The notes below the pieces were generated by a model, which was given only the letters and a program-made list of their open reading frames with translations, made no database searches and was not told where the DNA came from. Positions 44,857 to 53,187 of a stretch of 64,000 nucleotides of DNA are shown here, piece after piece. The stretch covers positions 1 to 64,000 of the forward strand of contig NZ_VIRL01000025.1 in assembly GCF_006874465.1 (NCBI RefSeq), in the 5' to 3' direction. Positions within the stretch are counted from its first letter, which is position 1, and every line of letters begins with the position of its first letter. Origin of the DNA: Microbispora bryophytorum. GTDB taxonomy: Bacteria; Actinomycetota; Actinomycetes; Streptosporangiales; Streptosporangiaceae. The translations under genes were made by a program, and so were the position numbers.

Positions 44857-46500
44857 ATGCGCTCCATCGGTCACAAACGCGCCGCCGTCGCGGCCGCGTC
44901 GGTTGCCGCCCTGGCCGCGACCGTGTTCGGCGTCGCTAACCTCGCCACGTCAGCCGACGCCGCACCGAAGGCCGACAATTCCGCCAAGACTGCGACCCCG
45001 ATCAAGCACGTCGTGGTGATCTACGAGGAGAACAACTCCTTCGACCACTACTTCGGCACCTACCCGCATGCGGCCAACACCGACGGCACCACGTTCACCG
45101 CCAAGGCGGGAACGCCGATCCCGAACAACTACATCTCCCACCCGGACCTGCTCACCAACAACCCGAACGCGTTCAACCCGCAGCGTCTCGACGCGGCGCA
45201 CGCGCTCACTTGTGACCAGTCCCACTCCTACGGCAGTGAGCAGAAGGCCTTCGATGGCGGCCTGATGGACCGCTTCGTCGAGGAGACCGAGACCAGCAGT
45301 TGCAGCCCGTCCACCCTCTACGGCACCGACGGAATCGTCATGGACTACTACGACGGCAACACTGTGACCGCGCTGTGGACCCTGGCCCAGAACTACGCCA
45401 TGAGCGACAACAGCTTCAGCACCGGCTTCGGCCCGTCCACGCCGGGCGCTCTCAACCTGGTCTCGGGCAACACCTCCGGCGCACTCAGCGTGAACTCCGT
45501 CACCGGGGTCCCGACCTCAACCACCACGACGACCGTGACGAGCGACCCTGACCCGTTCTACGACGACTGCGCCGACAGCAACCACACCAAGACCGGCAAC
45601 CTCACCAAGATGACCGGCAAGAACATCGGCGACCTGCTCAACTCCCGCGGCGTCAGCTGGGGATGGTTCCAGGACGGCTTCACGCCGACCACGACCGCGG
45701 CCGACAGTCCGACCGGCTACGCCGTCTGCGGCGCCCAGGTTCCGATCACCGCGGAGAACGCGAACTTCCCGCTCGGCGCCTATGTGCCGCACCACGCGCC
45801 GTTCGCCTACTACGAGTCGACCTCCAACCCGCACCACCTCCTGCCCGCCTCGCTCGACGAGGTCGGCCACGACGGCCAGGCAAACCACAACTACGACGTC
45901 AGCTACTTCTACCAGGCGCTGGCCGCCAACAAGCTCCCCGCGGTCTCCTTCGTGAAGGCCGCGGCCGCCCAGGACGGACACCCCGGCAGCTCCAACCCGG
46001 TCGACGAGCAGATCTCCCTCGTCAAGGAAATCAACGCCATCGAGGCCTCGCCCGCTTGGGCCGACACCGCGATCGTGATCGCCTACGACGACTCCGACGG
46101 CTGGTACGACCACGTCGCCGCCACCATCACCAACGGCAGCGCCGCCAGCGGCAACTCCGCAATCTGCACCGACGCCGCCACTGTCGACATCGGCGGCCAG
46201 GTCAACCGCTGCGGCCCCGGCCCCCGCCAGCCGCTCCTGGTGATCTCGCCCTACGCGAAGAAGAACTTCATCGACCACACCCTGACCACCCAGTCCTCCA
46301 TCCTCAAGTTCATCGAGGACAACTGGAACACCGGAAGGGTCGGCGGTGTCTCCGCCGACGCCACCTCCGGAGACCTGGACAACATGTTCGACTTCAAGGC
46401 GCCCCCGGGACAGGCGATGCGCCTCACCCTCGCCGCCAACGGCACGGTCGCATCCGAGTCAAAGGTCCACGGTAACGGGAAGGGCAACCGCAAGAACTAG
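44857..46500 (+). CDS. Secreted phosphoesterase (phospholipase C/acid phosphatase family)
   Basis: The 547-residue secreted protein has a signal peptide (about 1-35, ending SADA). The phosphoesterase family (PF04185) motifs are IKHVVVIYEENNSFDHYFGTYP near the mature start, FSTGFGPSTPG, AYVPHHAPFAYY and IAYDDSDGWYDH. Members hydrolyse phospholipids or phosphate monoesters. It lies 49 bp behind efeB and may belong to the same operon, linking iron and phosphate acquisition. A strong terminator follows. Confidence 0.88.
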   Translation: MRSIGHKRAAVAAASVAALAATVFGVANLATSADAAPKADNSAKTATPIKHVVVIYEENNSFDHYFGTYPHAANTDGTTFTAKAGTPIPNNYISHPDLLTNNPNAFNPQRLDAAHALTCDQSHSYGSEQKAFDGGLMDRFVEETETSSCSPSTLYGTDGIVMDYYDGNTVTALWTLAQNYAMSDNSFSTGFGPSTPGALNLVSGNTSGALSVNSVTGVPTSTTTTTVTSDPDPFYDDCADSNHTKTGNLTKMTGKNIGDLLNSRGVSWGWFQDGFTPTTTAADSPTGYAVCGAQVPITAENANFPLGAYVPHHAPFAYYESTSNPHHLLPASLDEVGHDGQANHNYDVSYFYQALAANKLPAVSFVKAAAAQDGHPGSSNPVDEQISLVKEINAIEASPAWADTAIVIAYDDSDGWYDHVAATITNGSAASGNSAICTDAATVDIGGQVNRCGPGPRQPLLVISPYAKKNFIDHTLTTQSSILKFIEDNWNTGRVGGVSADATSGDLDNMFDFKAPPGQAMRLTLAANGTVASESKVHGNGKGNRKN

Positions 46501-46537
46501 CAGAACGCCTACGAACCACTAAATGAAACACCTCAAA

Positions 46538-46571
46538 GTGGGCGGGGTCAGCTTCTGCTGACCCCGCCCAC
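46538..46571 (+). terminator. Strong terminator after the phosphoesterase gene
   Basis: GTGGGCGGGGTCAGC and its perfect 15-bp complement flank a TTCT loop. The stem ends the efeO-efeB-phosphoesterase unit. Confidence 0.75.
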
Positions 46572-46667
46572 GGCGAATCTCCTTGTTCAGCCGCTCCTGA
46601 GGGTTGGTTCGAGGGACTGTACGGTCTTCGGCTCTGTCCCGTAATCGGTGGTGGCTTTTAGCGATCT

Positions 46668-46893
46668 TCATCGCAGCAGGATGCGGTGGCGCAGGAGGTC
46701 GAACCGGGCCCGGCCGTGCATCTGCCGCATGATTCTCTTTGTTCGGGTGTTGACGCCTTCGGTTCGGCCGTTGTGATACGGCAGGGTGATAGGGATCGAC
46801 GAGGGTGGGCCGGTAGCGCGGAGCGCGGCGCAGTGCCTCCGGCTGCCGGGTGCGGGCGTACCGCTTGACGGTGTTCAGGGACAGTCGTGGCAT
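46668..46893 (-). pseudogene. Internally deleted ISL3-family transposase remnant
   Basis: Two frames give pieces of one transposase. One reads LSLNTVKRYARTRQPEALRR and RYRPTLVDPY (about 46893-46790). The other reads ITLPYHNGRTEGVNTRTKRI and MRQMHGRARFDLLRHRILLR and stops at 46668. The second is the usual ISL3 C-terminus. The catalytic core between them is gone and the frames disagree, so it is dead. No terminal inverted repeats were identified. Confidence 0.65.
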
Positions 46894-47158
46894 CCCGCAA
46901 GGCCTCGGCGGGAAGGATGTCGCTGTAGGCGCCCATCACGCCCGTCGCGGCGAACGCGTCGCGTTCGCGTAGTCGATCGCACTCCGCCCACCACCGTGTC
47001 AGGCTCCCGTCCACAGCGGCCACCGCCTCCAGCAGCAGGCGTTCCGCACTCTCATCCGTGCCGTACAGGCCAGGGCGACGAAGCACATCGTTCACCCGCT
47101 TCAGGTGGTGCCGGCGAGCCGCACACAGAACGGGATCGGAGTTCCCCGCACTGCTCAT
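46894..47158 (-). pseudogene. Truncated hypothetical gene joined to ISL3 debris
   Basis: The frame from ATG 47158 reads protein-like for about 88 residues (CAARRHHLKRVNDVLRRPGL, ERLLLEAVAAVDGSLTRWW, ILPAEALRDA). It then runs into the transposase remnant in another frame at about 46895. Probably a conserved hypothetical gene cut by an insertion sequence. Function unknown. Confidence 0.5.
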
Positions 47159-47302
47159 CGTGCCCGATCATGACACACCGACGCGATCCGACGTATCGGC
47201 TCATCGGCATGAGCAGACGCATGCCGCTCCCTCACTGCCACGAGCCGTCAGCCGATGGTGAAGCGACTCCCGAACATGCGCCAACCACCGCAAATCCGCA
47301 CG

Positions 47303-48778
47303 TCATGCCCCTTCCCCACCTGTATGCCCTCGCACGATGTCGGGCTCGCTACGCAGTGCCTGCTTGACCGCGCGGACGACCACTGGGGCAGGATCGGCGA
47401 GCATTCCGGCGATCCTGGAGAGGGGTCCGCCCAGGCGGCGGACGGCGCGTACGGTCTCCGCCCGCACCCTGGGACTCGGGTGTTCCAGAAAAGGCAGGAG
47501 TACGTCCACATCCTGATGCGTGCCGCATTCGCCGAGGCCGGCGACCAACGCACGAGCCCGGCCCATCGGCGAATCCGCGGCCAGGGCGCTCCGGTAGATC
47601 GCGGCAGGACTGCGGCCCGTGCGGCGGACCCCCCACTGCGCGGTGGCGCGCATCATCCCCAATCGATCAGCCAGATGGGCCACACCGGTTTCGGGGCGGC
47701 CGAGCTTCACAAGGGCGGTGAGCGCCTCGATCCCGACCTTCGCGCTTCCCTCTGTCAGCAACCCTTCCAGCACGTCGACGCGCCGGTCTCGGACGGCACC
47801 GGCCACGAGCCATTCCGCGCACAGGAGCCGGCAGACCCAATCCTGTTCGCTCAGGGCGGCACGCATGATCTCCTCGTGCCGGGAACGGCCGGACTCCAGC
47901 CACAACCGGTACGCCAGACGCCGCACCCCGAGGTCCTGGGGCGTACGGGCCGAGGCCAGCACGCCGTCGGACGCCGCACGCAGTGCCCCCGCAACGGCTT
48001 CCACGGCATGCCCACCACGCGCCCACGATCCGATCGCCACAGCGACACTCGCCGCCGCCAACAACGCCGAGGCATCCGCCGACCTCAACACGGCGGTCAG
48101 CGACCTGCGTGCCCGCTCACGCACCTGCGGCACCCAATCGGCGGTCCGCAGCACCAGAACGGGCAGCAGCAACCCATCCGCGGCCGTAGCCAGGCCCGCG
48201 ACCGCCGACTCCCTTCGGCGCCCGTCCCGGGAACAGCCCGCCACCAGTGACGACAGCCCCTCGTCCGCCAGCAGCCCGGTTTTCGTCGCATTCTCGCCGT
48301 ACGTCACCGCGGGCGTGCGCAGCGCCCGGTCGAGCCCGATCCAGGTCTTCGCCCCGGCGACCGACAACATCGCCAGCACCTCGTCCGCCGGCTCCCGACC
48401 GGCAGCGGCTGCGGTGACCCGCATCGCCAGCCGGCCATATCCGGGAGCGTGAAACTCACGGACCACGTGGATCGTCCCCGCCAGATGAGCGTTGAACTCC
48501 TCCAGCTCCTCCGCCGGAACCCACAGCTCCACGATGGTCCGGCCGCCCGCCTGCCGCACCGGATAGCGGCGTGCGAAGTCCGCATCGAGCTCAAAACACG
48601 TCACAAAACCGGCTCCCGACGCCGGGACGTTCCAGTCACGAGCGATCTTCACCGCATACGCCTCGTTCAACACCGGATAGAAGATCGGCTGATCGGACAG
48701 CCGAGGCGGCCAGGCCCGCCACCCCGACGCACGCACCAATGCCAACTCCGCCGGTCCCACCGGGCGCCACAACCGCAT
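47303..48778 (-). CDS. HEAT-repeat protein with N-terminal uncharacterised domain
   Basis: The 491-residue soluble protein has an N-terminal domain of about 115 residues (LWRPVGPAELALVRASGWRA, PIFYPVLNEAYAVKIARDWN, FELDADFARRYPVRQ) that also occurs alone in other bacteria and is sometimes labelled ADP-ribosylation/crystallin J1; its activity is unknown. The rest, about 170-480, is Ala/Leu/Arg-rich helices of HEAT type (SPRVRAETVRAVRRLGG, PAPVVVRAVKQALRS). The fusion suggests a scaffold that recruits the N-domain to a partner. It ends near the ISL3 debris. Confidence 0.7.
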   Translation of the reverse strand: MRLWRPVGPAELALVRASGWRAWPPRLSDQPIFYPVLNEAYAVKIARDWNVPASGAGFVTCFELDADFARRYPVRQAGGRTIVELWVPAEELEEFNAHLAGTIHVVREFHAPGYGRLAMRVTAAAAGREPADEVLAMLSVAGAKTWIGLDRALRTPAVTYGENATKTGLLADEGLSSLVAGCSRDGRRRESAVAGLATAADGLLLPVLVLRTADWVPQVRERARRSLTAVLRSADASALLAAASVAVAIGSWARGGHAVEAVAGALRAASDGVLASARTPQDLGVRRLAYRLWLESGRSRHEEIMRAALSEQDWVCRLLCAEWLVAGAVRDRRVDVLEGLLTEGSAKVGIEALTALVKLGRPETGVAHLADRLGMMRATAQWGVRRTGRSPAAIYRSALAADSPMGRARALVAGLGECGTHQDVDVLLPFLEHPSPRVRAETVRAVRRLGGPLSRIAGMLADPAPVVVRAVKQALRSEPDIVRGHTGGEGA

Positions 48779-48969
48779 GGCGGCCCGCCCGCCCGCCCGT
48801 ACGCGCTCCGCTCTGCTCCTCGGTCACGAAACCCGAGTCTCGCGATCCTGTCAGGCTCTGACCACTGAATATCCCCGGCACCGCCTCGGGGCCGGCAGAC
48901 CCGCCGGGCGCCTCCCGAAACGCAGGAACCAGTGAGGCCATCGGCGGCGAATGAGGACGGCCATCGCTG

Positions 48970-49713
48970 CTACCGGTGGTGCTGACAGTACTCAATATGT
49001 AGTTCCGCCCACGGACGGCGGCGGTCCGGATACCCCATCCGCCTCCGGCCCAGGCTGATTTCAGCGCAGCAATGCGCGTCGGGACTCTTCGCGAGATGCC
49101 CCGGGCAATCTTCCGCCAGGGCACGCACCGCAGCTGCCTCCAGTTCGTACGCCTCGCGACTGCCGATCAGGAAGAGGGTGTCGGCGGCGATGTCCCAGCG
49201 GAGGTGATCACGGAAGCCCTGGTGGGTCCACCGTCGCTGATCAGCATGGGGGCGCCGGCGAAACGCCTGAGGGGGGAGTCTCACGCCATGCGGCGCACCC
49301 GCTCCCAGCAGGGCGCGGACCTGTTTCCAGCGGGAGACCGGAAACGCCAGGCGATGATGCAGCAGGACCAGATCCAGCAGCCGCTCCTGGTTGGCCGAGT
49401 CAGCCGGGCGGGCCGTGCGCAGCGGCAGATAGATCAAGCTGTGCGGGGAGCGGGCGGCCAGCCCCCAGGCCATCGCGAGCACCACGGCCGCTCGCTTGTC
49501 CACGCTGAGCTCCGCGCCGAGCCGGCCTTCGTACAGCATCGCGTGCCGCAGGGCCCGGGCCGGCCGGACCAGGCGGTACTCGTCGCGGCCAAGGCGAACC
49601 TTGCTGATCAACGTCGGCCATGTCTGCTCAGAAAGGCGCACTCCCACCCCGTCTCGTCCGGGAAAGCATGCTAGGAGCGACACGCCGGCTTTGACGAGCG
49701 GTTCTGTCCGCAC
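48970..49713 (-). CDS. Hypothetical protein upstream of the HEAT-repeat gene
   Basis: The 247-residue, Arg/Leu/His-rich soluble protein is unrecognised (SKVRLGRDEYRLVRPARALR, DKRAAVVLAMAWGLAARSPH). It is on the same strand as the HEAT gene and 191 bp before it. GTG at 49713 is chosen because the frame above it loses protein character and runs towards the IclR gene; other starts are possible. Confidence 0.55.
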   Translation of the reverse strand: MRTEPLVKAGVSLLACFPGRDGVGVRLSEQTWPTLISKVRLGRDEYRLVRPARALRHAMLYEGRLGAELSVDKRAAVVLAMAWGLAARSPHSLIYLPLRTARPADSANQERLLDLVLLHHRLAFPVSRWKQVRALLGAGAPHGVRLPPQAFRRRPHADQRRWTHQGFRDHLRWDIAADTLFLIGSREAYELEAAAVRALAEDCPGHLAKSPDAHCCAEISLGRRRMGYPDRRRPWAELHIEYCQHHR

Positions 49714-49741
49714 CGATTCGCCCTGATCACCACCACGGCGC

Positions 49742-50515
49742 TCAATGCAGCGGAGCCACGCCTCCTGCCTCGATGGCGCCGGCCGCACCGCGCAGCGTGG
49801 CGACCAGGCCGGGCAGCCGATGCCGGTCGTAGCGCACCGACGGCATGGAGACGGACAGCCCCGCGACCGCCCGGCCCTCCGCATCGCGGACCGGGACACC
49901 GACCGCGACGACCCCGCGCTCCGAGAGCTGGTCGTTCAACGCGAAACCGGACCGGCGGACCCGGGCCAGCTGCGTCCGGAGACTCGCCAGGTCGGGCCGC
50001 TCCTCCGGGCGCTCCGCGTAGCGCTCCGGGGCGTAGAGGGCGTCGACCTCGGACGGCGAGAGCTCGGCGAGCAGCACGAGTCCACCCGTGGTGCGGTACG
50101 CGGGGAACACCATCCCCTCACGAGAGCCCACCCGCAGCGCGTGCTGGCACTCGACGCTGGCGATGAACCGGCATCGGTCCCCCGTCCGGATCGCCAGGTT
50201 CGCCGACTCCCCCACGACGTCGACGAGGTGTTGCAGATGTCCCAGCGCCCGGCTGCGCAGGTGCGACACGCTCGACTGCGAGTACGTCGCCAGCTCCAGC
50301 ACCGGGCCGGGGTGGTACGTGCGGCGGTCATCCTGGACGGCGAAGTCGCGATAGACGAGCGTCTGCAGGAGCCGGTGGGCGGTCGAGCGGGCGACACCGA
50401 GCCGCTCGGCGACCTGGCTCACCGTGAGGCCGCCCTCCAGCTGCAGCATGACCGCGGCGCGCAGCGCGTGGTCGGCACTGGTCACCACGTAGGCCGGCGG
50501 GGTCTTCAGGTCCAC
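49742..50515 (-). CDS. IclR family regulator of the gentisate operon
   Basis: The 257-residue regulator has an N-terminal winged HTH (GGLTVSQVAERLGVARSTAHRLLQTLVYRDF) and the IclR effector domain (YRTTGGLVLLAELSPSEVDALY and VAVGVPVRDAEGRAVAGLSVSMP). GTG start at 50515 lies behind GGAGAAACAGC; a longer frame goes into the promoter. Divergent from the gentisate/3-hydroxybenzoate genes, which it most likely controls in response to a pathway aromatic. Confidence 0.92.
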   Translation of the reverse strand: MDLKTPPAYVVTSADHALRAAVMLQLEGGLTVSQVAERLGVARSTAHRLLQTLVYRDFAVQDDRRTYHPGPVLELATYSQSSVSHLRSRALGHLQHLVDVVGESANLAIRTGDRCRFIASVECQHALRVGSREGMVFPAYRTTGGLVLLAELSPSEVDALYAPERYAERPEERPDLASLRTQLARVRRSGFALNDQLSERGVVAVGVPVRDAEGRAVAGLSVSMPSVRYDRHRLPGLVATLRGAAGAIEAGGVAPLH

Positions 50516-50540
50516 GCTGTTTCTCCGATCGGTTCCGTAA

Positions 50541-50561
50541 TGCAGAATCTCAAGTTCTGCA
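50541..50561. promoter_or_regulatory. Perfect inverted repeat TGCAGAA-N7-TTCTGCA, likely IclR operator
   Basis: A 7-7-7 palindrome centred in the 73-bp gap between iclR and the gentisate dioxygenase gene. Placement suits control of both divergent promoters. Binding by the adjacent IclR protein is inferred. Confidence 0.6.
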
Positions 50562-50588
50562 CCGGCGACGCCTGCCACCGTAGACCAC

Positions 50589-51725
50589 ATGACGACGACA
50601 GACAGCCCGGTCCGTCTGCAGGCGGTCTCCTCGCCCGACCAGCCCGACGTGACGCCTGCCCTCGAGGAGCTCTACCGGGGCTTCGAGCAGGAGTTGCTGG
50701 TGCCCCTGTGGACCGAGATCGGCGACCTCATGCCCGCCCACCCGCGGTCGCGGGCCGTGCCGCACCTGTGGCGGTGGGAGAACCTGCTGCGGCTGGCCGC
50801 GCAGGCCGGCGACATCGTGCCGGTCGGACGTGGCGGCGAGCGGCGCGCGATCGCATTGGCGAACCCGGCCCTCGGAGGACGGCCGTTCGCCACGCCCACC
50901 CTGTGGGCGGCGATCCAGTACCTGATGCCCGGGGAGAACGCGCCGGAGCACCGGCACACCCAGCACGCGTTCCGGTTCGTCGTCGAGGGCTCGGGCGTCT
51001 GGACCGTCGTCGGCGGCGACGCCGTCCCGATGAACCGCGGCGACTTCCTGCCCCAGGCCGGCTGGAACTGGCACGCCCACCACAACGCCACGTCGGAGCC
51101 GATGGCCTGGATCGACGGGCTCGACATCCCGCTCCAGTACGTCACCGAGGCCCAGTTCTTCGAGTTCGGCCGCGACGAGATCTCCGACGCCGAGCGGATC
51201 ACCCCCGAGCGTTCCCGCTCCGAGCGGCTCTGGGCCCATCCGGGCCTGACGCCGGTCGCCGTCGCGCACACCACCCCCGGCTCGCCGCTGCTGTCCTACA
51301 AGTGGGAGTACACCGACCGTGCGCTGAGCGACCAGCTGCTCCTGGAGAAGGAGGGCTACGCCGGCACCGTCGAGCCCGGACACGCCGCGGTCCGCTACTC
51401 GAACCCCGCCGACGGCCGGGACGTGCTCCCGACCATCCGCGCGGAGGTCCACCGTGTCGCCCGCGGAAGTGAAACCGTACCCGTGCGCGAGACCGGCTCC
51501 AGCGTCTACCAGGTCTTCGACGGCTCGGGCACCGTGACCGTCGGCGACCGCACCTGGTCGGTGACCCGCGGCGACCTGTTCGTCGTCCCGTCCTGGGAGC
51601 CCTTCTCGGTCCGCTCCGAAGCCGGCGCCACCGACTCCGACTCGCAGGCCCTCGACCTCTTCCGATTCACTGACGCACCCGTTTTCGAAGCGCTTCGACT
51701 CAACCGCCAGGAGACCACCCGATGA
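50589..51725 (+). CDS. Gentisate 1,2-dioxygenase
   Basis: The 378-residue bicupin opens gentisate to maleylpyruvate with Fe(II) and O2. The first cupin holds the iron ligands in PEHRHTQHAFRFVVEG and WNWHAHHN; LWRWENLLRLA and LPQAGWNWH are typical of the family. The second cupin (SSVYQVFDGSGTVTVGDRTW) lacks a full ligand set, as is normal. First gene of the operon; its stop overlaps the next start (ATGA). Confidence 0.94.
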   Translation: MTTTDSPVRLQAVSSPDQPDVTPALEELYRGFEQELLVPLWTEIGDLMPAHPRSRAVPHLWRWENLLRLAAQAGDIVPVGRGGERRAIALANPALGGRPFATPTLWAAIQYLMPGENAPEHRHTQHAFRFVVEGSGVWTVVGGDAVPMNRGDFLPQAGWNWHAHHNATSEPMAWIDGLDIPLQYVTEAQFFEFGRDEISDAERITPERSRSERLWAHPGLTPVAVAHTTPGSPLLSYKWEYTDRALSDQLLLEKEGYAGTVEPGHAAVRYSNPADGRDVLPTIRAEVHRVARGSETVPVRETGSSVYQVFDGSGTVTVGDRTWSVTRGDLFVVPSWEPFSVRSEAGATDSDSQALDLFRFTDAPVFEALRLNRQETTR

Positions 51726-52552
51726 AGCTCGCAACCCTTCGTGTCGATGGCGGCACCCGCGCCGTCCGTGTCGAGGACGATCGGCTGGTCGACCTCGGCC
51801 ACGACGACCTCGGTGCGCTGTTCGCCCGCGAGGACTGGGAGCAGGTCGCCGCGGCGGCCGACGGTGAGTCCTGGCCGTTGGAAGGCGCTGACCTCGCCCC
51901 GGTGGTGCCGAACCCGTCGAAGGTGATCTGTGTCGGGCACAACTACACCAACCACATCAAGGAGATGGGCCGCGAGCTGCCGTCGTACCCGACCCTGTTC
52001 CCCAAGTTCGCCGACACGCTGATCGGGCCGAACGACCCGATCGTCAAGCCGGCCGAGACCGAAGCCCTCGACTGGGAGGTCGAGCTGGTCGTGGTCATCG
52101 GCAAGCAGGTGCGGCGTGCCACCGAGGACGAGGCGGCCGCCGCCATCGCGGGCTTCACCGTGATGAACGACGTCTCCGTGCGGGACTGGCAGTTCCGCAC
52201 CATTGAGTGGACCCAGGGCAAGATCTGGGACTCCTCCACCCCGGTCGGCCCCTACGTGGTCACCCCCGACGAGGTCGGCGGCGTCCGGCCCGCACTCGCC
52301 GTCCGAACCGTCGTCGACGGCCAGGTCATGCAGAGCGACGACACCGGCACCCTGCTCTTCGACCCGGTCCAGCTGGTGCGGTACATCTCCACCGTGGTCC
52401 GGCTCAACCCGGGCGACCTGATCGCGACCGGCACACCGGCCGGTGTCGGGCACGCCCGCGACCCGAAGGTCTACCTGGTCGGCGGCGAGACCGTCGTCAC
52501 CGAGATCGAAGCGCTCGGGGCCTGCACCAACCTCGTCGTCAAGGAGCTCTGA
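51722..52552 (+). CDS. Fumarylpyruvate hydrolase (FAH family)
   Basis: The 276-residue FAH-domain enzyme carries VICVGHNYTNHIKEMG, PTLFPKFADTLIGPNDPI, the metal ligands in WEVELVVVIGK and NDVSVRDWQ, and GDLIATGTPAGVGHARDP. In this operon its substrate should be fumarylpyruvate, cleaved to fumarate and pyruvate. Overlaps the dioxygenase gene by 4 bp. Confidence 0.93.
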   Translation: MKLATLRVDGGTRAVRVEDDRLVDLGHDDLGALFAREDWEQVAAAADGESWPLEGADLAPVVPNPSKVICVGHNYTNHIKEMGRELPSYPTLFPKFADTLIGPNDPIVKPAETEALDWEVELVVVIGKQVRRATEDEAAAAIAGFTVMNDVSVRDWQFRTIEWTQGKIWDSSTPVGPYVVTPDEVGGVRPALAVRTVVDGQVMQSDDTGTLLFDPVQLVRYISTVVRLNPGDLIATGTPAGVGHARDPKVYLVGGETVVTEIEALGACTNLVVKEL

Positions 52553-52553
52553 C

Positions 52554-53174
52554 ATGCGCACCCATGCCGACACTCTGGCCTGGGTCGCCCTCGGCACCGA
52601 GCTGCTCGTCGCCCAGGTCGCCGTGCTGGACGAGGCGGGGATGACCGAGCCGAGCCTGCTGCCCGGCTGGACGCGCAAGCACCTCCTCGCCCATGTCGCC
52701 GCCAACGCCGACGCCCTCGGCAACCTGGCGGCATGGGCCCGGACCGGTGTGCCGACGCCCATGTACGCCTCGATGGAGCAGCGCGACGCCGACATCCGCG
52801 ACGGCTCCCAGCGCCCGGCCGGCGAGCTCGCGACCTGGGTCGACGGATCGGCCCGGTCCCTGGCGGCGGCCATGGAGGCCCTCACCGCGGACCAGTGGTC
52901 CGCGGAGGTCGTCACCGCCCAGGGCCGCACCGTGCCGGCCACCGAGATCCCCTGGCTGCGGGCCCGCGAGGTGTGCGTGCACGTCGTCGACCTCGGGACC
53001 GGCCTGACCTTCGCCGATCTCCCCGAGGACTTCCTGACCGCGCTGGCCGCCGACATCAAGGCCAAGCGCGGCCTCGACGAGCTGCCCGACGGTCCCCTTC
53101 CCGACGTCGTGAGCTACCTCGCCGGACGTCCCCACGTCCTCGCCGGGGTCCCCGACCTCGGCCCCTGGCTCTGA
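52554..53174 (+). CDS. Mycothiol-dependent maleylpyruvate isomerase
   Basis: The 206-residue protein has a DinB-like four-helix N-terminal domain with the metal/His motif RKHLLAHVAANADAL and a C-terminal MDMPI domain (LRAREVCVHVVDLGTGLTFADLPEDF). It isomerises maleylpyruvate to fumarylpyruvate using mycothiol, the actinobacterial thiol. It starts 1 bp after the hydrolase stop. Its presence supports an actinobacterial source. Confidence 0.92.
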   Translation: MRTHADTLAWVALGTELLVAQVAVLDEAGMTEPSLLPGWTRKHLLAHVAANADALGNLAAWARTGVPTPMYASMEQRDADIRDGSQRPAGELATWVDGSARSLAAAMEALTADQWSAEVVTAQGRTVPATEIPWLRAREVCVHVVDLGTGLTFADLPEDFLTALAADIKAKRGLDELPDGPLPDVVSYLAGRPHVLAGVPDLGPWL

Positions 53175-53187
53175 GGAGGCCCGCACC

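Noticed and set aside
40127-47000. Active integrative element at tRNA-Arg
   Set aside because: No integrase, excisionase or second copy of the tRNA 3' end is visible. Only island-like remnants are seen.
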